In this document: one piece after another, positions 1 through 8,523 of the stretch
Layout of the letters: every line of letters starts with the position of its first letter
How positions within the stretch are numbered: position 1 is the stretch's first letter
Source of the DNA: Roseitalea sp. MMSF_3546
Lineage (GTDB): Bacteria; Pseudomonadota; Alphaproteobacteria; Rhizobiales; Rhizobiaceae
Direction of reading: 5' to 3'
Assembly: GCF_030732865.1 (NCBI RefSeq)
Contig: NZ_JASHKB010000016.1
Span: forward strand, 20,742-84,741
DNA length: 64,000 nucleotides
The notes under the pieces: model-generated
Database searches by the model: none
What the model saw: only the letters and a program-made list of their open reading frames with translations
Told to the model about the DNA's origin: nothing
Translations under genes and position numbers: made by a program

Positions 1-106
1 AGGGGGCCTCGAACTTCCAGTCGAGCGTGAACTTGACGTCGGTCTGCGCCGCCGCCGGGACGGCTGCGACGGCGAGCACCGCCAGTGCTGCAAGGAATTT
101 GCGCAT
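1..106 (-). CDS. ABC transporter substrate-binding protein, NitT/TauT (NMT1-like) type, N-terminus only
   Basis: The window edge cuts this gene after 35 codons. The visible N-terminus MRKFLAALAVLAVAAVPAAA is a signal peptide with a likely cleavage after AAAQ, followed by TDVKFTLDWKFEAP. A mature start of the form DVKFTLDWKFEGP is typical of periplasmic binding proteins of the NMT1/THI5-like family, which feed NitT/TauT-type importers for nitrogenous or sulfonated small molecules. It follows ureG in the same direction after about 110 bp, so an importer (urea-related or another nitrogen compound) may continue to the left. The family call rests on the short N-terminus only and the substrate is unknown. 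Confidence 0.6.
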   Translation of the reverse strand, partial: MRKFLAALAVLAVAAVPAAAQTDVKFTLDWKFEAP

Positions 107-216
107 GTGTGATCTCCCTGTCTCGGCCGCCTGGCGCGGCTTGCCGAAGACAGTGCATCAGGGCCTGCACAAATATCAAGCGCAAAACACCGCGCGCATA
201 TTTTATGGGCAACTGC

Positions 217-831
217 TCAGGCGAGGCCGCCCCGATCGATCAAAAAGGCGACAATCTCTTCAATGCCCTGGCCGGACCTGAGATCGGTGAACAGGTGCGG
301 CCGGCCCGCGCGGTTGGCGCGCGCATCGGCATCCATCCGTTCGAGGTCGACCCCGACATGGGGCGCCAGATCGGCCTTGTTGACGATCAGAAGATCCGAG
401 CGGGTGATGGCCGGCCCGCCTTTGCGCGGAATGTCGCCGCCCTGACATACCGAGATGACGTAAAGCGACAGATCGGCAAGATCGGGCGAGAAGGTGGCGG
501 CCAGATTGTCGCCGCCCGATTCGATGAAGATCACGTCGAGGCCGGGATGGCGTTCGGTCATCTGCTCGATGGCGCGCAGATTGATCGAGGCGTCTTCCCT
601 GATGGCGGTGTGCGGGCAGCCGCCGGTCTCGACGCCCATGACGCGGTCGGCGGGCAGGGCCTGCATGCGCGTCAGCGCCTCGGCGTCCTCGCGGGTATAG
701 ATGTCGTTGGTGATCACGGCGACGGAGTGGGTCTCGCGCATCGCCTCGCACAGGCGGGCGGTGAGCGTGGTCTTGCCGGAGCCGACGGGGCCGCCGATCC
801 CGACGCGCAAGGGGCCGTTTGCATGGGTCAT
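217..831 (-). CDS. ureG: Urease accessory GTPase UreG
   Basis: UreG is the SIMIBI-class GTPase that powers nickel delivery to apo-urease with UreF, UreD and UreE in the cytoplasm. At 204 aa it has the usual length. The P-loop [11 protein letters not shown] lies near residue 11, the metal-binding Cys-Pro-His in [14 protein letters not shown] near residues 66-80, and the family signature [17 protein letters not shown] near residues 98-114. The ATG overlaps the ureF stop (ATGA), which fixes the start and implies translational coupling. An in-frame extension upstream of this ATG only reads through ureF and was not used. Confidence 0.97.
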   Translation of the reverse strand: MTHANGPLRVGIGGPVGSGKTTLTARLCEAMRETHSVAVITNDIYTREDAEALTRMQALPADRVMGVETGGCPHTAIREDASINLRAIEQMTERHPGLDVIFIESGGDNLAATFSPDLADLSLYVISVCQGGDIPRKGGPAITRSDLLIVNKADLAPHVGVDLERMDADARANRAGRPHLFTDLRSGQGIEEIVAFLIDRGGLA

Positions 832-1490
832 GACATGAACAGTCTGGGCTGAAGCATCTGGTGGCGCTGGCAAGCAATATCGGCGCCAAACGCGCTTGCG
901 CCAAGATCGTCGAGCGTGGCGGCGGCGGCTTGTCGGGCGCATTGTGCGACGACCGGCTCGATCCGGGCCAGGATCGCGGCGGCGCCCGACTGGCCGATGA
1001 CCGAAAGCCGGATCGCGCATTGAAGCTGGTTGGTGGCAAACGTGTTCAGCCAGGCGGCCAGCGCCTTGTCGGCTTCGATACGCGCCCGCCCGGTCACAAC
1101 GCCGACGGCGACGGGCAGCGGCGTTTCGCGCGGGGGCAGGGCGCCCGCGCCGAACCAGTGGGCGGCGGCATCGAGAAAGGCCGCGCCCTGGTCGCGCGCC
1201 TCGCGATGGCGCTCGGCCGAACTGGCCAGCGCAAGGCACAGCGCCGACAGTTCGGCGATGCGGCCGGCGTTCCCGGCACCGCGATGGGCTTCGGCCAGAA
1301 GCACCGCATCGTTCCACAGCGTGCCATGAACCATGGCATCGGCGATCCATCGGTGAAGATCGTCGCCGCGGCGCACCGTGCCGTCCGCGACGGCCTGTTC
1401 GAGGCCGGCCGAATAGGCAAAGCCGCCGGTCGGAAAGACCGGCGACAGCCAGCTCATCAGGCGGATCAGGCTGCGGGTCTGGTCATTCAT
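828..1490 (-). CDS. ureF: Urease accessory protein UreF
   Basis: UreF is the helical scaffold that gates UreG GTPase activity and docks on the UreABC-UreD complex during nickel insertion. The 220-aa product carries the N-terminal signature [20 protein letters not shown] (residues about 15-34) typical of the family, and a C-terminal region containing [16 protein letters not shown]. Both ends are coupled to neighbours: its start overlaps the stop of the YrhK-like gene and its stop overlaps the ureG start, each by ATGA. Confidence 0.95.
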   Translation of the reverse strand: MNDQTRSLIRLMSWLSPVFPTGGFAYSAGLEQAVADGTVRRGDDLHRWIADAMVHGTLWNDAVLLAEAHRGAGNAGRIAELSALCLALASSAERHREARDQGAAFLDAAAHWFGAGALPPRETPLPVAVGVVTGRARIEADKALAAWLNTFATNQLQCAIRLSVIGQSGAAAILARIEPVVAQCARQAAAATLDDLGASAFGADIACQRHQMLQPRLFMS

Positions 1491-1768
1491 ATCGTCAGTT
1501 TTTCGGCAACGTCATCGATTTCGCCAAGGGCGATGTAGTGGATTTCGCGGGCAAGCCGGATGGTGGGCTTGAGGGCGAAGAATACCGATCCGGCGACGAA
1601 AAACCAGATGGCGGCGGTCTCATACTCGGGAAAGAAGAACAGAAACGAGCCGACGATGAAGGAAAAGGCGGCCGTGAAGTCGACCGCGGTGAACGCCATT
1701 TCATAGGCTGCATAGATCTTCTTGTGGCGGGAGGACTTGTTGCGGTTGCCCGGTGCGAAAAGCGCCAT
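1487..1768 (-). CDS. YrhK-like small membrane protein
   Basis: A 93-aa protein with two hydrophobic segments, roughly residues 24-46 (AFTAVDFTAAFSFIVGSFLF) and 50-68 (AAIWFFVAGSVFFALKPTI), and a charged N-terminus. The layout and the KPTIRLAREIHY stretch after the second helix resemble the YrhK domain, whose function is not established. It lies inside the ureE-yrhK-ureF-ureG run, with its stop overlapping the ureF start, so it is co-translated with urease maturation genes. A role in nickel or urea handling would be inference from position only. Confidence 0.75.
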   Translation of the reverse strand: MALFAPGNRNKSSRHKKIYAAYEMAFTAVDFTAAFSFIVGSFLFFFPEYETAAIWFFVAGSVFFALKPTIRLAREIHYIALGEIDDVAEKLTI

Positions 1769-1816
1769 GATGAACTCCGTTGGTCGTCGCGTCCGATCCG
1801 ACAGCCGGAGAATGCG

Positions 1817-2320
1817 TCAACCGCCATCGGGGTTTCGTGGCGCTTTGTCCTCATCGTGATGGTGGCTGCCGTGGTGGTGATGGCCGGCATGGGCGTCGCC
1901 ATAGGCCCCGCCCTCGGGGTCGAAGGGTTCGTCGATCTCGGTGACCGTCGCACCGAGACCGGTGAGCATGTCGGCGATGACATGGTCGCGCCGGACCACG
2001 ATCCGATCGGCTTCGATCTGGGCGGCAAGGTGCCGGTTGCCGATCTGCCAGGCGAGCGCCAGCAGGTGACGACCGTCGCGCCCGCGCACTTGCATGAGCG
2101 GCTCGGGTGCGGCGCGCACCGCGATCACCCGGCCATCGTCGAGCACCAGACCGTCGCCATGGCGCAGCAGCCGCGCCTGGGGCAGCGACAACACGAAATC
2201 GATGCCGCCATCCGATGTCAGACGGATGCGGCGGCGATGGCGCGCGGATTCGTCGAGCGTGATGGTGTCGACCGGCGCCTCGGCCGGCCGCACCACGGTT
2301 GCGGCAACCGGCCCGCTCAC
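1817..2320 (-). CDS. ureE: Urease accessory nickel metallochaperone UreE
   Basis: UreE binds nickel and donates it to the UreG-containing maturation complex. The 167-aa protein has an N-terminal peptide-binding-like domain (TITLDESARHRRRIRL), a metal-binding central domain (AWQIGNRHLAAQIE), and a C-terminal His-rich tail HAGHHHHGSHHHDED, which is common in nickel-storing variants. The start is GTG and overlaps the stop of the upstream host-attachment gene (GTGA), which decides the start. The His-rich tail suggests nickel buffering as well as delivery. Confidence 0.95.
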   Translation of the reverse strand: MSGPVAATVVRPAEAPVDTITLDESARHRRRIRLTSDGGIDFVLSLPQARLLRHGDGLVLDDGRVIAVRAAPEPLMQVRGRDGRHLLALAWQIGNRHLAAQIEADRIVVRRDHVIADMLTGLGATVTEIDEPFDPEGGAYGDAHAGHHHHGSHHHDEDKAPRNPDGG

Positions 2321-2832
2321 CTGTGACGGCCCGCCTGCTGGCCCTCGGAATGAAGCAGCAGCTTTTCGATCTTGTCGACGGCGTGGTTGGTCAGGTCCTT
2401 GTCCACTTCGGCGATGATCCGGTCGGCGACCTCGGGATGCAGCGCCTTGCGGATCTCGCCGAGCACATGCGGCGCGGCCGCAAGGACCAGCGCCCTGAAG
2501 CGCCCGGCATGGGCGTATTTGTACAGCCGGTCGGCGATGTCCCTGGCAAAGCGATCCTTTTCGAGGCGGTGCCAGTCGGTTTCGTCCACCGCGCTGCGAT
2601 GACCATGCCCCGCCCCGGCCGGCATGGCGCGCGAGCCGGTGCCGCCGTCATTGAAGCGGCCGGGCGTGTCGGTGCCCTGTTCGCGCGTGGGCGGATTGCG
2701 CTGCTCGTCCTCGCGGAACACCTCGAGATTGGGAAACTTCTCGTCGCCTTCATTGCGCAAGAAGAGCGCCTTTTCGCCGTCGGCGACAACGACCCATCCG
2801 TCATGGCTGAGTGCGATGTTGTTTTCGGTCAC
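2317..2832 (-). CDS. Host-attachment family protein
   Basis: This 171-aa protein resembles the 'host attachment' (AtsE-type) family named from Agrobacterium plant attachment. Members share a core such as WVVVADGEKALFLRN near residue 12 and a C-terminal block ALVLAAAPHVLGEIRKALHPE followed by VDKDLTNHAVDKIEKLL. The fold is probably related to eRF1/archaeal RNase families; the biochemical role is not established. I place the start at GTG because GGAG lies 8 bases before it, and a longer reading would run back into the extensin-like gene. It is coupled to ureE by a GTGA overlap, so surface-related and urease genes share a transcript. Confidence 0.8.
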   Translation of the reverse strand: MTENNIALSHDGWVVVADGEKALFLRNEGDEKFPNLEVFREDEQRNPPTREQGTDTPGRFNDGGTGSRAMPAGAGHGHRSAVDETDWHRLEKDRFARDIADRLYKYAHAGRFRALVLAAAPHVLGEIRKALHPEVADRIIAEVDKDLTNHAVDKIEKLLLHSEGQQAGRHR

Positions 2833-2894
2833 GGTTTCACTCCATTGGTTTGCCCCGGACGTCCGGTCGCCGGTGGCGGCCGGCCGTGCCGGGC

Positions 2895-3683
2895 TCACTG
2901 ACACAGCCGGTAGCGGCTGGCGCGGCCGGCGATGTCCAGATGCAGATGGTCGTCATGATATGCGTCCGATCCCGGTCCGAGAACAGTGGAAAACGACAAA
3001 CAGGCCGAAGCGCGCACGGCGCGCTGGAAGGCCTCCTCGATGTCGCCGTCGCCCGCGCGCGGCGCGATCGCGATCGGCGGGCGGCCGTTGAAGGTGAAGC
3101 CGGTGACGTCGACGGCCGCGCCGATGGCATGGTGCGAAAGCTTGCCGGTGGGCCGATTGTTGCGCCGGCGGCAGGCATAGGCCTGGCTGTGCCGGATGCC
3201 GGCCAGCGTGACGCCCTGGCCGTCGCCGGTGGCGCGCGCCTCGCGCGACAGGCCGCGCGTCGCCGGGATCACGCCCTGGCGGATCCAAAGTGCCAGTGCC
3301 AGCGCCGTCTCGCAGCGCATGGCGATGCCGCCCGGCTGCAGTTCGACATCGCCGATCGCCGTGATCTCGTAGGCCGGCGCGAAGCCGCAGCCGCCCTCGC
3401 CGTCGACGCCATCGGTGCGTTCGTAGTCGACGCGCAGCCGGTCGAGCCGGGCCTGGCAACCCTTGACCGGGGCGATGACCGGCAGTGGCGGGACGTCTTC
3501 GTCGGCCAGATCGTCTTCCGCCGCCTCCGCTTCGCCGGTGCCGGTGTCCGCGTCGCCCGCGCTCGGCGCCGGCCGGGTCGGTGGCTCGCCGGGAACAGGC
3601 AGGTCGTCGGCGGCGATCTGCGCCATCGCCGGCGGGGCGGTGGCGGTCAGGACGATCGCGATGGCAAGGGCGAGGCGCCGCAT
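2895..3683 (-). CDS. Extensin-family protein (extensin-like C-terminal domain), exported
   Basis: A 262-aa secreted protein. The N-terminus MRRLALAIAIVLTATAPPAM is a signal peptide, followed by a low-complexity Pro/Asp/Glu linker to about residue 70, then an extensin-like C-terminal domain with the conserved blocks GGIAMRCETALALA, GKLSHHAIGAAVDVTGF and the terminal HDDHLHLDIAGRASRYRLC. The His and Asp residues in these blocks resemble those of zinc D-Ala-D-Ala-type peptidases, so a cell-wall peptidase role is plausible but unproven. The ATG lies 1 base after the stop of the L,D-transpeptidase gene, so the two envelope genes are probably one unit. Confidence 0.85.
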   Translation of the reverse strand: MRRLALAIAIVLTATAPPAMAQIAADDLPVPGEPPTRPAPSAGDADTGTGEAEAAEDDLADEDVPPLPVIAPVKGCQARLDRLRVDYERTDGVDGEGGCGFAPAYEITAIGDVELQPGGIAMRCETALALALWIRQGVIPATRGLSREARATGDGQGVTLAGIRHSQAYACRRRNNRPTGKLSHHAIGAAVDVTGFTFNGRPPIAIAPRAGDGDIEEAFQRAVRASACLSFSTVLGPGSDAYHDDHLHLDIAGRASRYRLCQ

Positions 3684-3684
3684 G

Positions 3685-4650
3685 TCAGTTGTCGAAGACA
3701 ACCGTCGCACCCCGATCGATGTTGCGGGCCAGTTCGAGCGCGTCCCAGTTGGTCAGCCGCACGCAGCCATGCGAGACGTTCTTGGCGATGGTGGCGGGAT
3801 CGGAGGTGCCGTGCAGGCCGTAGGTGGGCTTGGACAGGTCGATCCAGACCAGACCGACCGGCCCGTTCGGCCCCGGCGGCAGGGTGAGCTGTTCGTCATT
3901 GTCGCCCTGCTGGAAGTTCTCGTCGGGCTTGTAGGCATAGGTCGGCTCGACGGCGATGCCGACGACCTCGTGCGTGCCGGTGGGTGAGGGGTTCTGGGCC
4001 GAACCGATCGTGACCGGATAGCTGGCCACGGGCTCATCGGCGGCGCCATAGGCGAAGATGCGGCTTTCGGACTTGTCGGCACGTACCCTTGTGACCTGCG
4101 CGTCCAGATTGGCACCCGGGCGGGTCACCGTCAGTTGCTCGCTGACGCTGAAGCTGGCTCGGGGGTTGAGTTCACGCAGGAAGTCGATATCCATATGGAA
4201 CTTTTCCGCCACCGCCTCGGCCACCGATGTGTGGCCGAGCCATTCCATTTCGGCCAGGAGGGCATAGTCGCCCGGCAGGTCGGGCCGCAGCCTGGCGGCA
4301 TCGTCTTCGGCGATCGTGTAGGTGCCGACGATGTCATCACCCGCGCCGGACATGCCCGTCAGCCGGCGCCAGAGCATTTCGTCCGGACGGCCGTCGACGG
4401 GCAGGCCATGAAGCCGCTCATAGGCGCGAATGGCGCTTTGCGTGTTGCCGCCCCAGTAGCCGTCGATGACGCCGGGCGAGACGTTGGCCCGATCGAGCAG
4501 CACCTGAAGCTTGACCATCATCGCGCTGCGTTCGTCGGGGATGGTGTCCGTATAGCCGGCCCGATTGATCGCTTCGGCATCGAGCGCGGCGGCGGGCGTT
4601 GCGGCGAGGATGGCGCAGGCGGTGAGTATGTGTCTGAGAGATTTTTTCAT
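3685..4650 (-). CDS. L,D-transpeptidase (YkuD family) with peptidoglycan-binding domain
   Basis: A periplasmic 321-aa enzyme expected to form 3-3 cross-links in peptidoglycan or attach proteins to it. The N-terminal signal peptide (MKKSLRHILTACAILAATPA) is followed by a PG_binding_1-type domain (LDRANVSPGVIDGYWGGNTQ, about residues 50-70), a LysM-like middle, and the catalytic YkuD domain ending in HGTSDPATIAKNVSHGCVR, where SHGCVR carries the catalytic Cys. It is followed immediately by the extensin-like gene, giving a two-gene envelope module placed between the urease structural and accessory genes. Confidence 0.92.
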   Translation of the reverse strand: MKKSLRHILTACAILAATPAAALDAEAINRAGYTDTIPDERSAMMVKLQVLLDRANVSPGVIDGYWGGNTQSAIRAYERLHGLPVDGRPDEMLWRRLTGMSGAGDDIVGTYTIAEDDAARLRPDLPGDYALLAEMEWLGHTSVAEAVAEKFHMDIDFLRELNPRASFSVSEQLTVTRPGANLDAQVTRVRADKSESRIFAYGAADEPVASYPVTIGSAQNPSPTGTHEVVGIAVEPTYAYKPDENFQQGDNDEQLTLPPGPNGPVGLVWIDLSKPTYGLHGTSDPATIAKNVSHGCVRLTNWDALELARNIDRGATVVFDN

Positions 4651-4783
4651 GGGTGCCGGGTCAACGCCATGCGCCGTCGCAGGTTCCCGGCCTGTCCGCT
4701 CGGAACGGCGATCGCCTCCTCGCCTGCCTGGAAACGGCGGTCGGCCGGGCCGATACACCAGGTGAGCCGGTCGCGCTTCGGCG

Positions 4784-5251
4784 TCAGGCGGCCGGGCCAT
4801 CGGGAAAGAAGCGTTCGTCGAGCACCTGGGCGACCGAATAGGGGCAGGCCTCGGGAAAGGCCTCGTAGGCGATGCCGGTTTCCCGTTCGGCCGCGAGACG
4901 GGCCTCCATGTAGGCATGCGGCATTTCTTCGGCCGGGTAATGCTTGAGGCTGGGATTCTCGCCGATGATCTTTGTCAAACGCTTTCGGTGAATCTTGATG
5001 CTGGCTTCCCAGCCGCCCTTGCGCTTGTCCGGCTGGAAGTGCCATTTCAGAAGATGCAGCAGCACGAGCACGAGCCGGCTTTCGATCTCTCGCTTTTCGC
5101 TCTTCCCCAAGCTCTCGATCTCCTCGGCCAGGTTTTCACGATCGACGAGGTCGAAGCGCCCGGCGCGCACGGCGGCGGCCTGGTCCATGGTCCAGCCGTA
5201 ATAGTCGGCCTCAAAGGCGCGGGGCTTTTGAAGGCGGGCGTGCTTGTTCAT
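4784..5251 (-). CDS. DUF29-domain protein, copy A
   Basis: A 155-aa protein of the DUF29 family, small helical proteins abundant in cyanobacteria and some Alphaproteobacteria; the function is unknown. Visible hallmarks are the acidic YYGWTMDQAAAVRAG start, LAEEIESLGKSEKREIESRL, and HLLKWHFQPDKRKGGWEASI. It matches copy B (5552-6019) closely at both ends, but residues about 86-117 differ strongly. The start at ATG 5251 is preceded by weak GGA; a TTG start six codons earlier is possible. The next gene upstream in this orientation is a broken parE. Confidence 0.8.
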   Translation of the reverse strand: MNKHARLQKPRAFEADYYGWTMDQAAAVRAGRFDLVDRENLAEEIESLGKSEKREIESRLVLVLLHLLKWHFQPDKRKGGWEASIKIHRKRLTKIIGENPSLKHYPAEEMPHAYMEARLAAERETGIAYEAFPEACPYSVAQVLDERFFPDGPAA

Positions 5252-5317
5252 GGGTCCATGATATCTCAAGGCTGCCTGGTTGGGAAACGGTTGATTGCGC
5301 GTTGCTCGATCCAGGGC

Positions 5318-5536
5318 TCAACGGGAGTCGGGGCCCGTCTCTTCGTGGGCGAGCAACGTCAGATAGTCGCTTGCTCCGTGAAGAACCCTGATGATCTCCA
5401 CGCTATCGGGGCGTATGCGATAGATGATCAGGTAGTCACGATAGAGGCGACGCCGAAGCTCGGAGTAGCCGGGCAATGCCGCGTAGCGCTCGGCATGCGC
5501 TGCAGCCCGGCGCAGCGTTCGCGCAGGTTTCGGCCC
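5318..5536 (-). pseudogene. Truncated, frameshifted parE toxin fragment
   Basis: This stretch matches the last two thirds of the intact parE (6086-6400) at offset 768. It lacks the N-terminal third, has a 1-base deletion near 5489 (ctcggcatg against ctcgggcatg) and further small changes near 5526-5535, so the frame is broken. It still encodes in one frame the C-terminal block YRIRPDSVEIIRVLHGASDY. It arose with the tandem duplication and has no parD partner or start codon. Confidence 0.85.
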
Positions 5537-5551
5537 CGCCGCGCTTCGGCG

Positions 5552-6019
5552 TCAGGCGGTCGGGCCATCGGGAAAGAAGCGCTCGTCGAGCACCTGGGCG
5601 ACCGAATAGGGGCAGGCCTCGGGAAAGGCCTCGTAGGCGATGCCGGTTTCCCGTTCGGCCGCGAGACGGGCCTTGGCATAGGCCATGGCAAGTCGTTGTA
5701 CGGGGTAGTCCTTCAAGCTCGGGTTTTCGGATAGAACCTCGTTGAGGTCGTTGCGCTGCACCCGGATGCTGGCTTCCCAGCCGCCCTTGCGCTTGTCCGG
5801 CTGGAACTGCCATTTCAGAAGATGCAGCAGCACGAGCATGAGCCGGCTTTCGATCTCTCGCTTTTCGCTCTTTCCCAAGCTCTCGATCTCCTCGGCCAGG
5901 TTTTCACGATCGACGAGGTCGAAGCGCCCGGCGCGCACCGCGGCGGCCTGGTCCATGGTCCAGCCGTAATAGTCGGCCTCATAGGCGCGGGGCTTGTCGA
6001 GGCGGGCGTGCTTGTTCAT
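5552..6019 (-). CDS. DUF29-domain protein, copy B
   Basis: A 155-aa paralog of the DUF29 protein at 4784-5251. Residues 1-85 and the final third are almost identical to copy A, while residues about 86-117 (VQRNDLNEVLSENPSLKDYP region) are largely different. It lies 66 bases beyond parE in the same direction and could be read from the parDE promoter. The function is unknown; its position next to a toxin-antitoxin pair does not by itself make it part of that system. Confidence 0.8.
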   Translation of the reverse strand: MNKHARLDKPRAYEADYYGWTMDQAAAVRAGRFDLVDRENLAEEIESLGKSEKREIESRLMLVLLHLLKWQFQPDKRKGGWEASIRVQRNDLNEVLSENPSLKDYPVQRLAMAYAKARLAAERETGIAYEAFPEACPYSVAQVLDERFFPDGPTA

Positions 6020-6085
6020 GGGTCCATGATATCTCAAGGCTGCCTGGTTGGGAAACGGTTGATTGCGCGTTGCTCGATCCAGGGC

Positions 6086-6400
6086 TCAACGGGAGTCGGG
6101 CTCCGTCTCTTCGTGGGCGAGCAACGTCAGATAGTCGCTTGCTCCGTGAAGAACCCTGATGATCTCCACGCTATCGGGGCGTATGCGATAGATGATCAGG
6201 TAGTCACGATAGAGGCGACGCCGAAGCTCGGAGCAGCCGGGCAATGCCGCGTAGCGCTCGGGCATGCGCTGCAGCCCGGCGCAGCGTTCGCGCAGTTCGG
6301 CGACGATTTCGCGCGCTTTGCGGCGTCCGGCGCGGACTTCAAGATACTCGAAGATCTGTTGAATGTCCGAACGGGCGGGCCGGGTGATTCTGACCTTCAT
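6086..6400 (-). CDS. parE: ParE/RelE-superfamily toxin
   Basis: A 104-aa toxin of the ParE/RelE fold, whose characterised ParE members poison DNA gyrase. Hallmarks are the N-terminal MKVRITRPARSDIQQIFEYL, a basic central segment RRLYRDYLIIYRI, and the C-terminal EIIRVLHGASDY with the family Arg-His-Gly. The start overlaps the parD stop (ATGA), the usual antitoxin-first arrangement. Its 3' two thirds are duplicated 768 bp away as a broken copy. Confidence 0.9.
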   Translation of the reverse strand: MKVRITRPARSDIQQIFEYLEVRAGRRKAREIVAELRERCAGLQRMPERYAALPGCSELRRRLYRDYLIIYRIRPDSVEIIRVLHGASDYLTLLAHEETEPDSR

Positions 6401-6642
6401 TCGGCCGTGGCGGTGCCCAGCAGATCGTCGAACACCTCGTCGAGGTCGTCAGTCTCCCCTCGCTCGGCCGCTTCAAGGCCCTCCCGGACGAGGGTGTGAA
6501 AGTGCGCCAGCCTGGCCTCGCGTTCCTGCACCAGCCGAACGCCCTCTCGCAGCACCTCGGATTTCGACCCGTAGCGACCCGTCTTGACGAGGTCGTCCAC
6601 GAACCGTTCGAGCGCGTCGCCAAGATCGGCGGATATGGGCAT
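6397..6642 (-). CDS. parD: ParD-type antitoxin
   Basis: An 81-aa ribbon-helix-helix antitoxin that would neutralise ParE and repress its own operon. The N-terminus MPISADLGDALERFVDDLV and the turn GRYGSKSEVLREGVRLVQER are typical of ParD (CC2985-like); the acidic C-terminus ERGETDDLDEVFDDLLG would wrap the toxin. GGAG lies 7 bases before the chosen ATG; a start ten codons earlier was rejected because it lacks such a site and includes no family sequence. It lies just beyond the ureC stop. Confidence 0.9.
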   Translation of the reverse strand: MPISADLGDALERFVDDLVKTGRYGSKSEVLREGVRLVQEREARLAHFHTLVREGLEAAERGETDDLDEVFDDLLGTATAE

Positions 6643-6712
6643 GGCGTGTCTCCTTCGCTGAGACGATAACACGCTGGCTCGGGCAATAACAGTTATCGGC
6701 TCTTATCGCCGT

Positions 6713-8425
6713 TCAGAACAGGAAGTACCGCTGCGCCATGGGGACCACCTCGGCCGGCTCGCAGGTCAGCAGTTCGCCGTCGGCGCGGACCTCGTAGGTC
6801 TCCGGGTCGACCTCGACGTCGGGCGTGGCGTCGTTGAGCCTGAGGTCGGCCTTGGAGATGCCGCCGCGCACATTGTCGACGGCGACCAGCTCCTTTTGCG
6901 TTTCCAGCTTGTGGGCGAGCCCGTCCTCGATCGCCGCCTTGGAGACAAAGGTGACCGCCGAATTGGCCAGCGCCTTGCCGAAGGCGCCGAACATGGGCCG
7001 ATAGTGCACCGGCTGGGGCGTCGGGATCGAGGCGTTCGGGTCGCCCATCGGCGCGGCGACGATGGAGCCGCCCAGCAGGATCATCGCCGGCTTGACGCCG
7101 AAGAAGGCCGGATCCCACAAAACGAGATCGGCGCGCTTGCCGACCTCGATCGAGCCGATCTCGCCCGAAATACCGTGCGCGATGGCCGGGTTGATCGTGT
7201 ATTTGGCGATGTAGCGGCGCACGCGGAGATTGTCGTTGTCGCCGGTTTCCTCGGGCAGGGCGCCGCGCTGGCGCTTCATCTTGTCGGCCGTCTGCCAGGT
7301 GCGGATGATCACCTCGCCGACGCGGCCCATGGCCTGGCTGTCCGAAGCGATGATCGAGAACGCGCCCATGTCGTGCAATATGTCCTCGGCGGCGATGGTC
7401 TCCTTCCTGATCCGGCTTTCGGCGAAGGCGACGTCCTCGGGAATGTTGGAGTCGAGGTGATGGCAGACCATGAGCATGTCCAGATGCTCGTCGATCGTGT
7501 TGACCGTGTAGGGCCGGGTCGGATTGGTCGAGGAGGGCAGCACGTTGGGCAGCCCGCAGATCCTGATGATGTCCGGCGCGTGGCCGCCGCCGGCGCCCTC
7601 GGTGTGGAAGGCGTGGATGGTGCGGCCGTGAATGGCCTCGATGGTCTGCTCGACGAAGCCGCTTTCGTTGAGCGTGTCGGTGTGGATCATCACTTGCACG
7701 TCGAATGCGTCGGCCACCTTCAGGCAGCAATCGATGGCGGCGGGCGTGGTGCCCCAGTCCTCGTGCAGCTTGAGCGCGCAGGCGCCGCCCAGCACCTGCT
7801 CCTCGAGCGCGGCGGGCAGCGAGGCGTTGCCCTTGCCGGCGAAGGCCAGGTTTATCGGAAAGGCGTCGGCGGCCTGGATCATGCGGCCGATATGCCAGGG
7901 GCCGGGCGTGCAGGTGGTGGCGAGCGAGCCGTGCGCCGGGCCGGTGCCGCCGCCGAGCATGGTCGTCACGCCGCTCATCAGCGCGTCGTCCACCTGCTGC
8001 GGGCAGATGAAATGGATGTGGCTGTCGAACCCGCCGGCGGTGAGGATCCTGCCTTCGCCGGCGATCGCCTCGGTGCCCGGCCCGATGATGATGTTCACGC
8101 CGGGCTGGGTGTCGGGATTGCCGGCCTTGCCGATGGCGGCGATGCGCCCGTCCTTCAGGCCGATATCGGCCTTGTAGATGCCGGTGACATCGACGACCAG
8201 CGCATTGGTGATGACGGTGTCGACCGCGCCCTCGAACCGGGTCATCTGGCTCTGGCCCATGCCGTCGCGAATGACCTTGCCGCCGCCGAACTTGACCTCC
8301 TCGCCATAGGTCGTGAAGTCCTTTTCGACCGCAACGAACAGTTCGGTGTCGGCCAGGCGAACCTTGTCGCCCGTGGTGGGGCCGTACATGTCGGCATAGG
8401 CGGCGCGGGAAATGCGGGCGGGCAT
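6713..8425 (-). CDS. ureC: Urease subunit alpha UreC
   Basis: The catalytic nickel amidohydrolase subunit, converting urea to ammonia and carbamate. With 570 aa it has the standard length. Metal and active-site residues are all present: His136 and His138 ([10 protein letters not shown]), the Lys219 to be carbamylated (ALKLHEDWG), His248 (MIHTD), His274 (HAFHTEG), the flap Cys321-His322 (MVCHHL) and Asp362 (IASDSQ). The ATG was chosen because the protein then begins [20 protein letters not shown], as in the family. It is separated from ureB by an opposite-strand gene, so it probably needs its own promoter. Confidence 0.98.
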   Translation of the reverse strand: MPARISRAAYADMYGPTTGDKVRLADTELFVAVEKDFTTYGEEVKFGGGKVIRDGMGQSQMTRFEGAVDTVITNALVVDVTGIYKADIGLKDGRIAAIGKAGNPDTQPGVNIIIGPGTEAIAGEGRILTAGGFDSHIHFICPQQVDDALMSGVTTMLGGGTGPAHGSLATTCTPGPWHIGRMIQAADAFPINLAFAGKGNASLPAALEEQVLGGACALKLHEDWGTTPAAIDCCLKVADAFDVQVMIHTDTLNESGFVEQTIEAIHGRTIHAFHTEGAGGGHAPDIIRICGLPNVLPSSTNPTRPYTVNTIDEHLDMLMVCHHLDSNIPEDVAFAESRIRKETIAAEDILHDMGAFSIIASDSQAMGRVGEVIIRTWQTADKMKRQRGALPEETGDNDNLRVRRYIAKYTINPAIAHGISGEIGSIEVGKRADLVLWDPAFFGVKPAMILLGGSIVAAPMGDPNASIPTPQPVHYRPMFGAFGKALANSAVTFVSKAAIEDGLAHKLETQKELVAVDNVRGGISKADLRLNDATPDVEVDPETYEVRADGELLTCEPAEVVPMAQRYFLF

Positions 8426-8523
8426 GACGGGCTCCTTCAATGCTGTCGGCGTACGCGATGGTGGGAACCTGCGGGCGTTCCGCCTGTTGATAGGCAAACA
8501 CTGTTCAGTCCCGGAGGGAAAAC

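Larger units (their letters stand above)
4773..6308. repeat. Tandem direct duplication, unit about 768 bp (DUF29 gene plus parE 3' part)
   Basis: Two head-to-tail copies, about 4773-5540 and 5541-6308, with constant offset 768. Each copy holds a DUF29 gene; the right copy runs into the intact parE, and the left copy has only the 3' part of parE. Identity is near complete except for a sharply bounded block (about 4905-5010 against 5673-5778) inside the DUF29 genes. Confidence 0.9.

Noticed and set aside
217..1350. Extended ureG frame of 377 codons
   Set aside because: The extra N-terminus is ureF in another frame; the ATG at 831 overlapping the ureF stop fits UreG length.
4651..4783. Third remnant of the DUF29 unit
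   Set aside because: Similarity to the repeat starts only at about 4773; the rest shows no match by eye.
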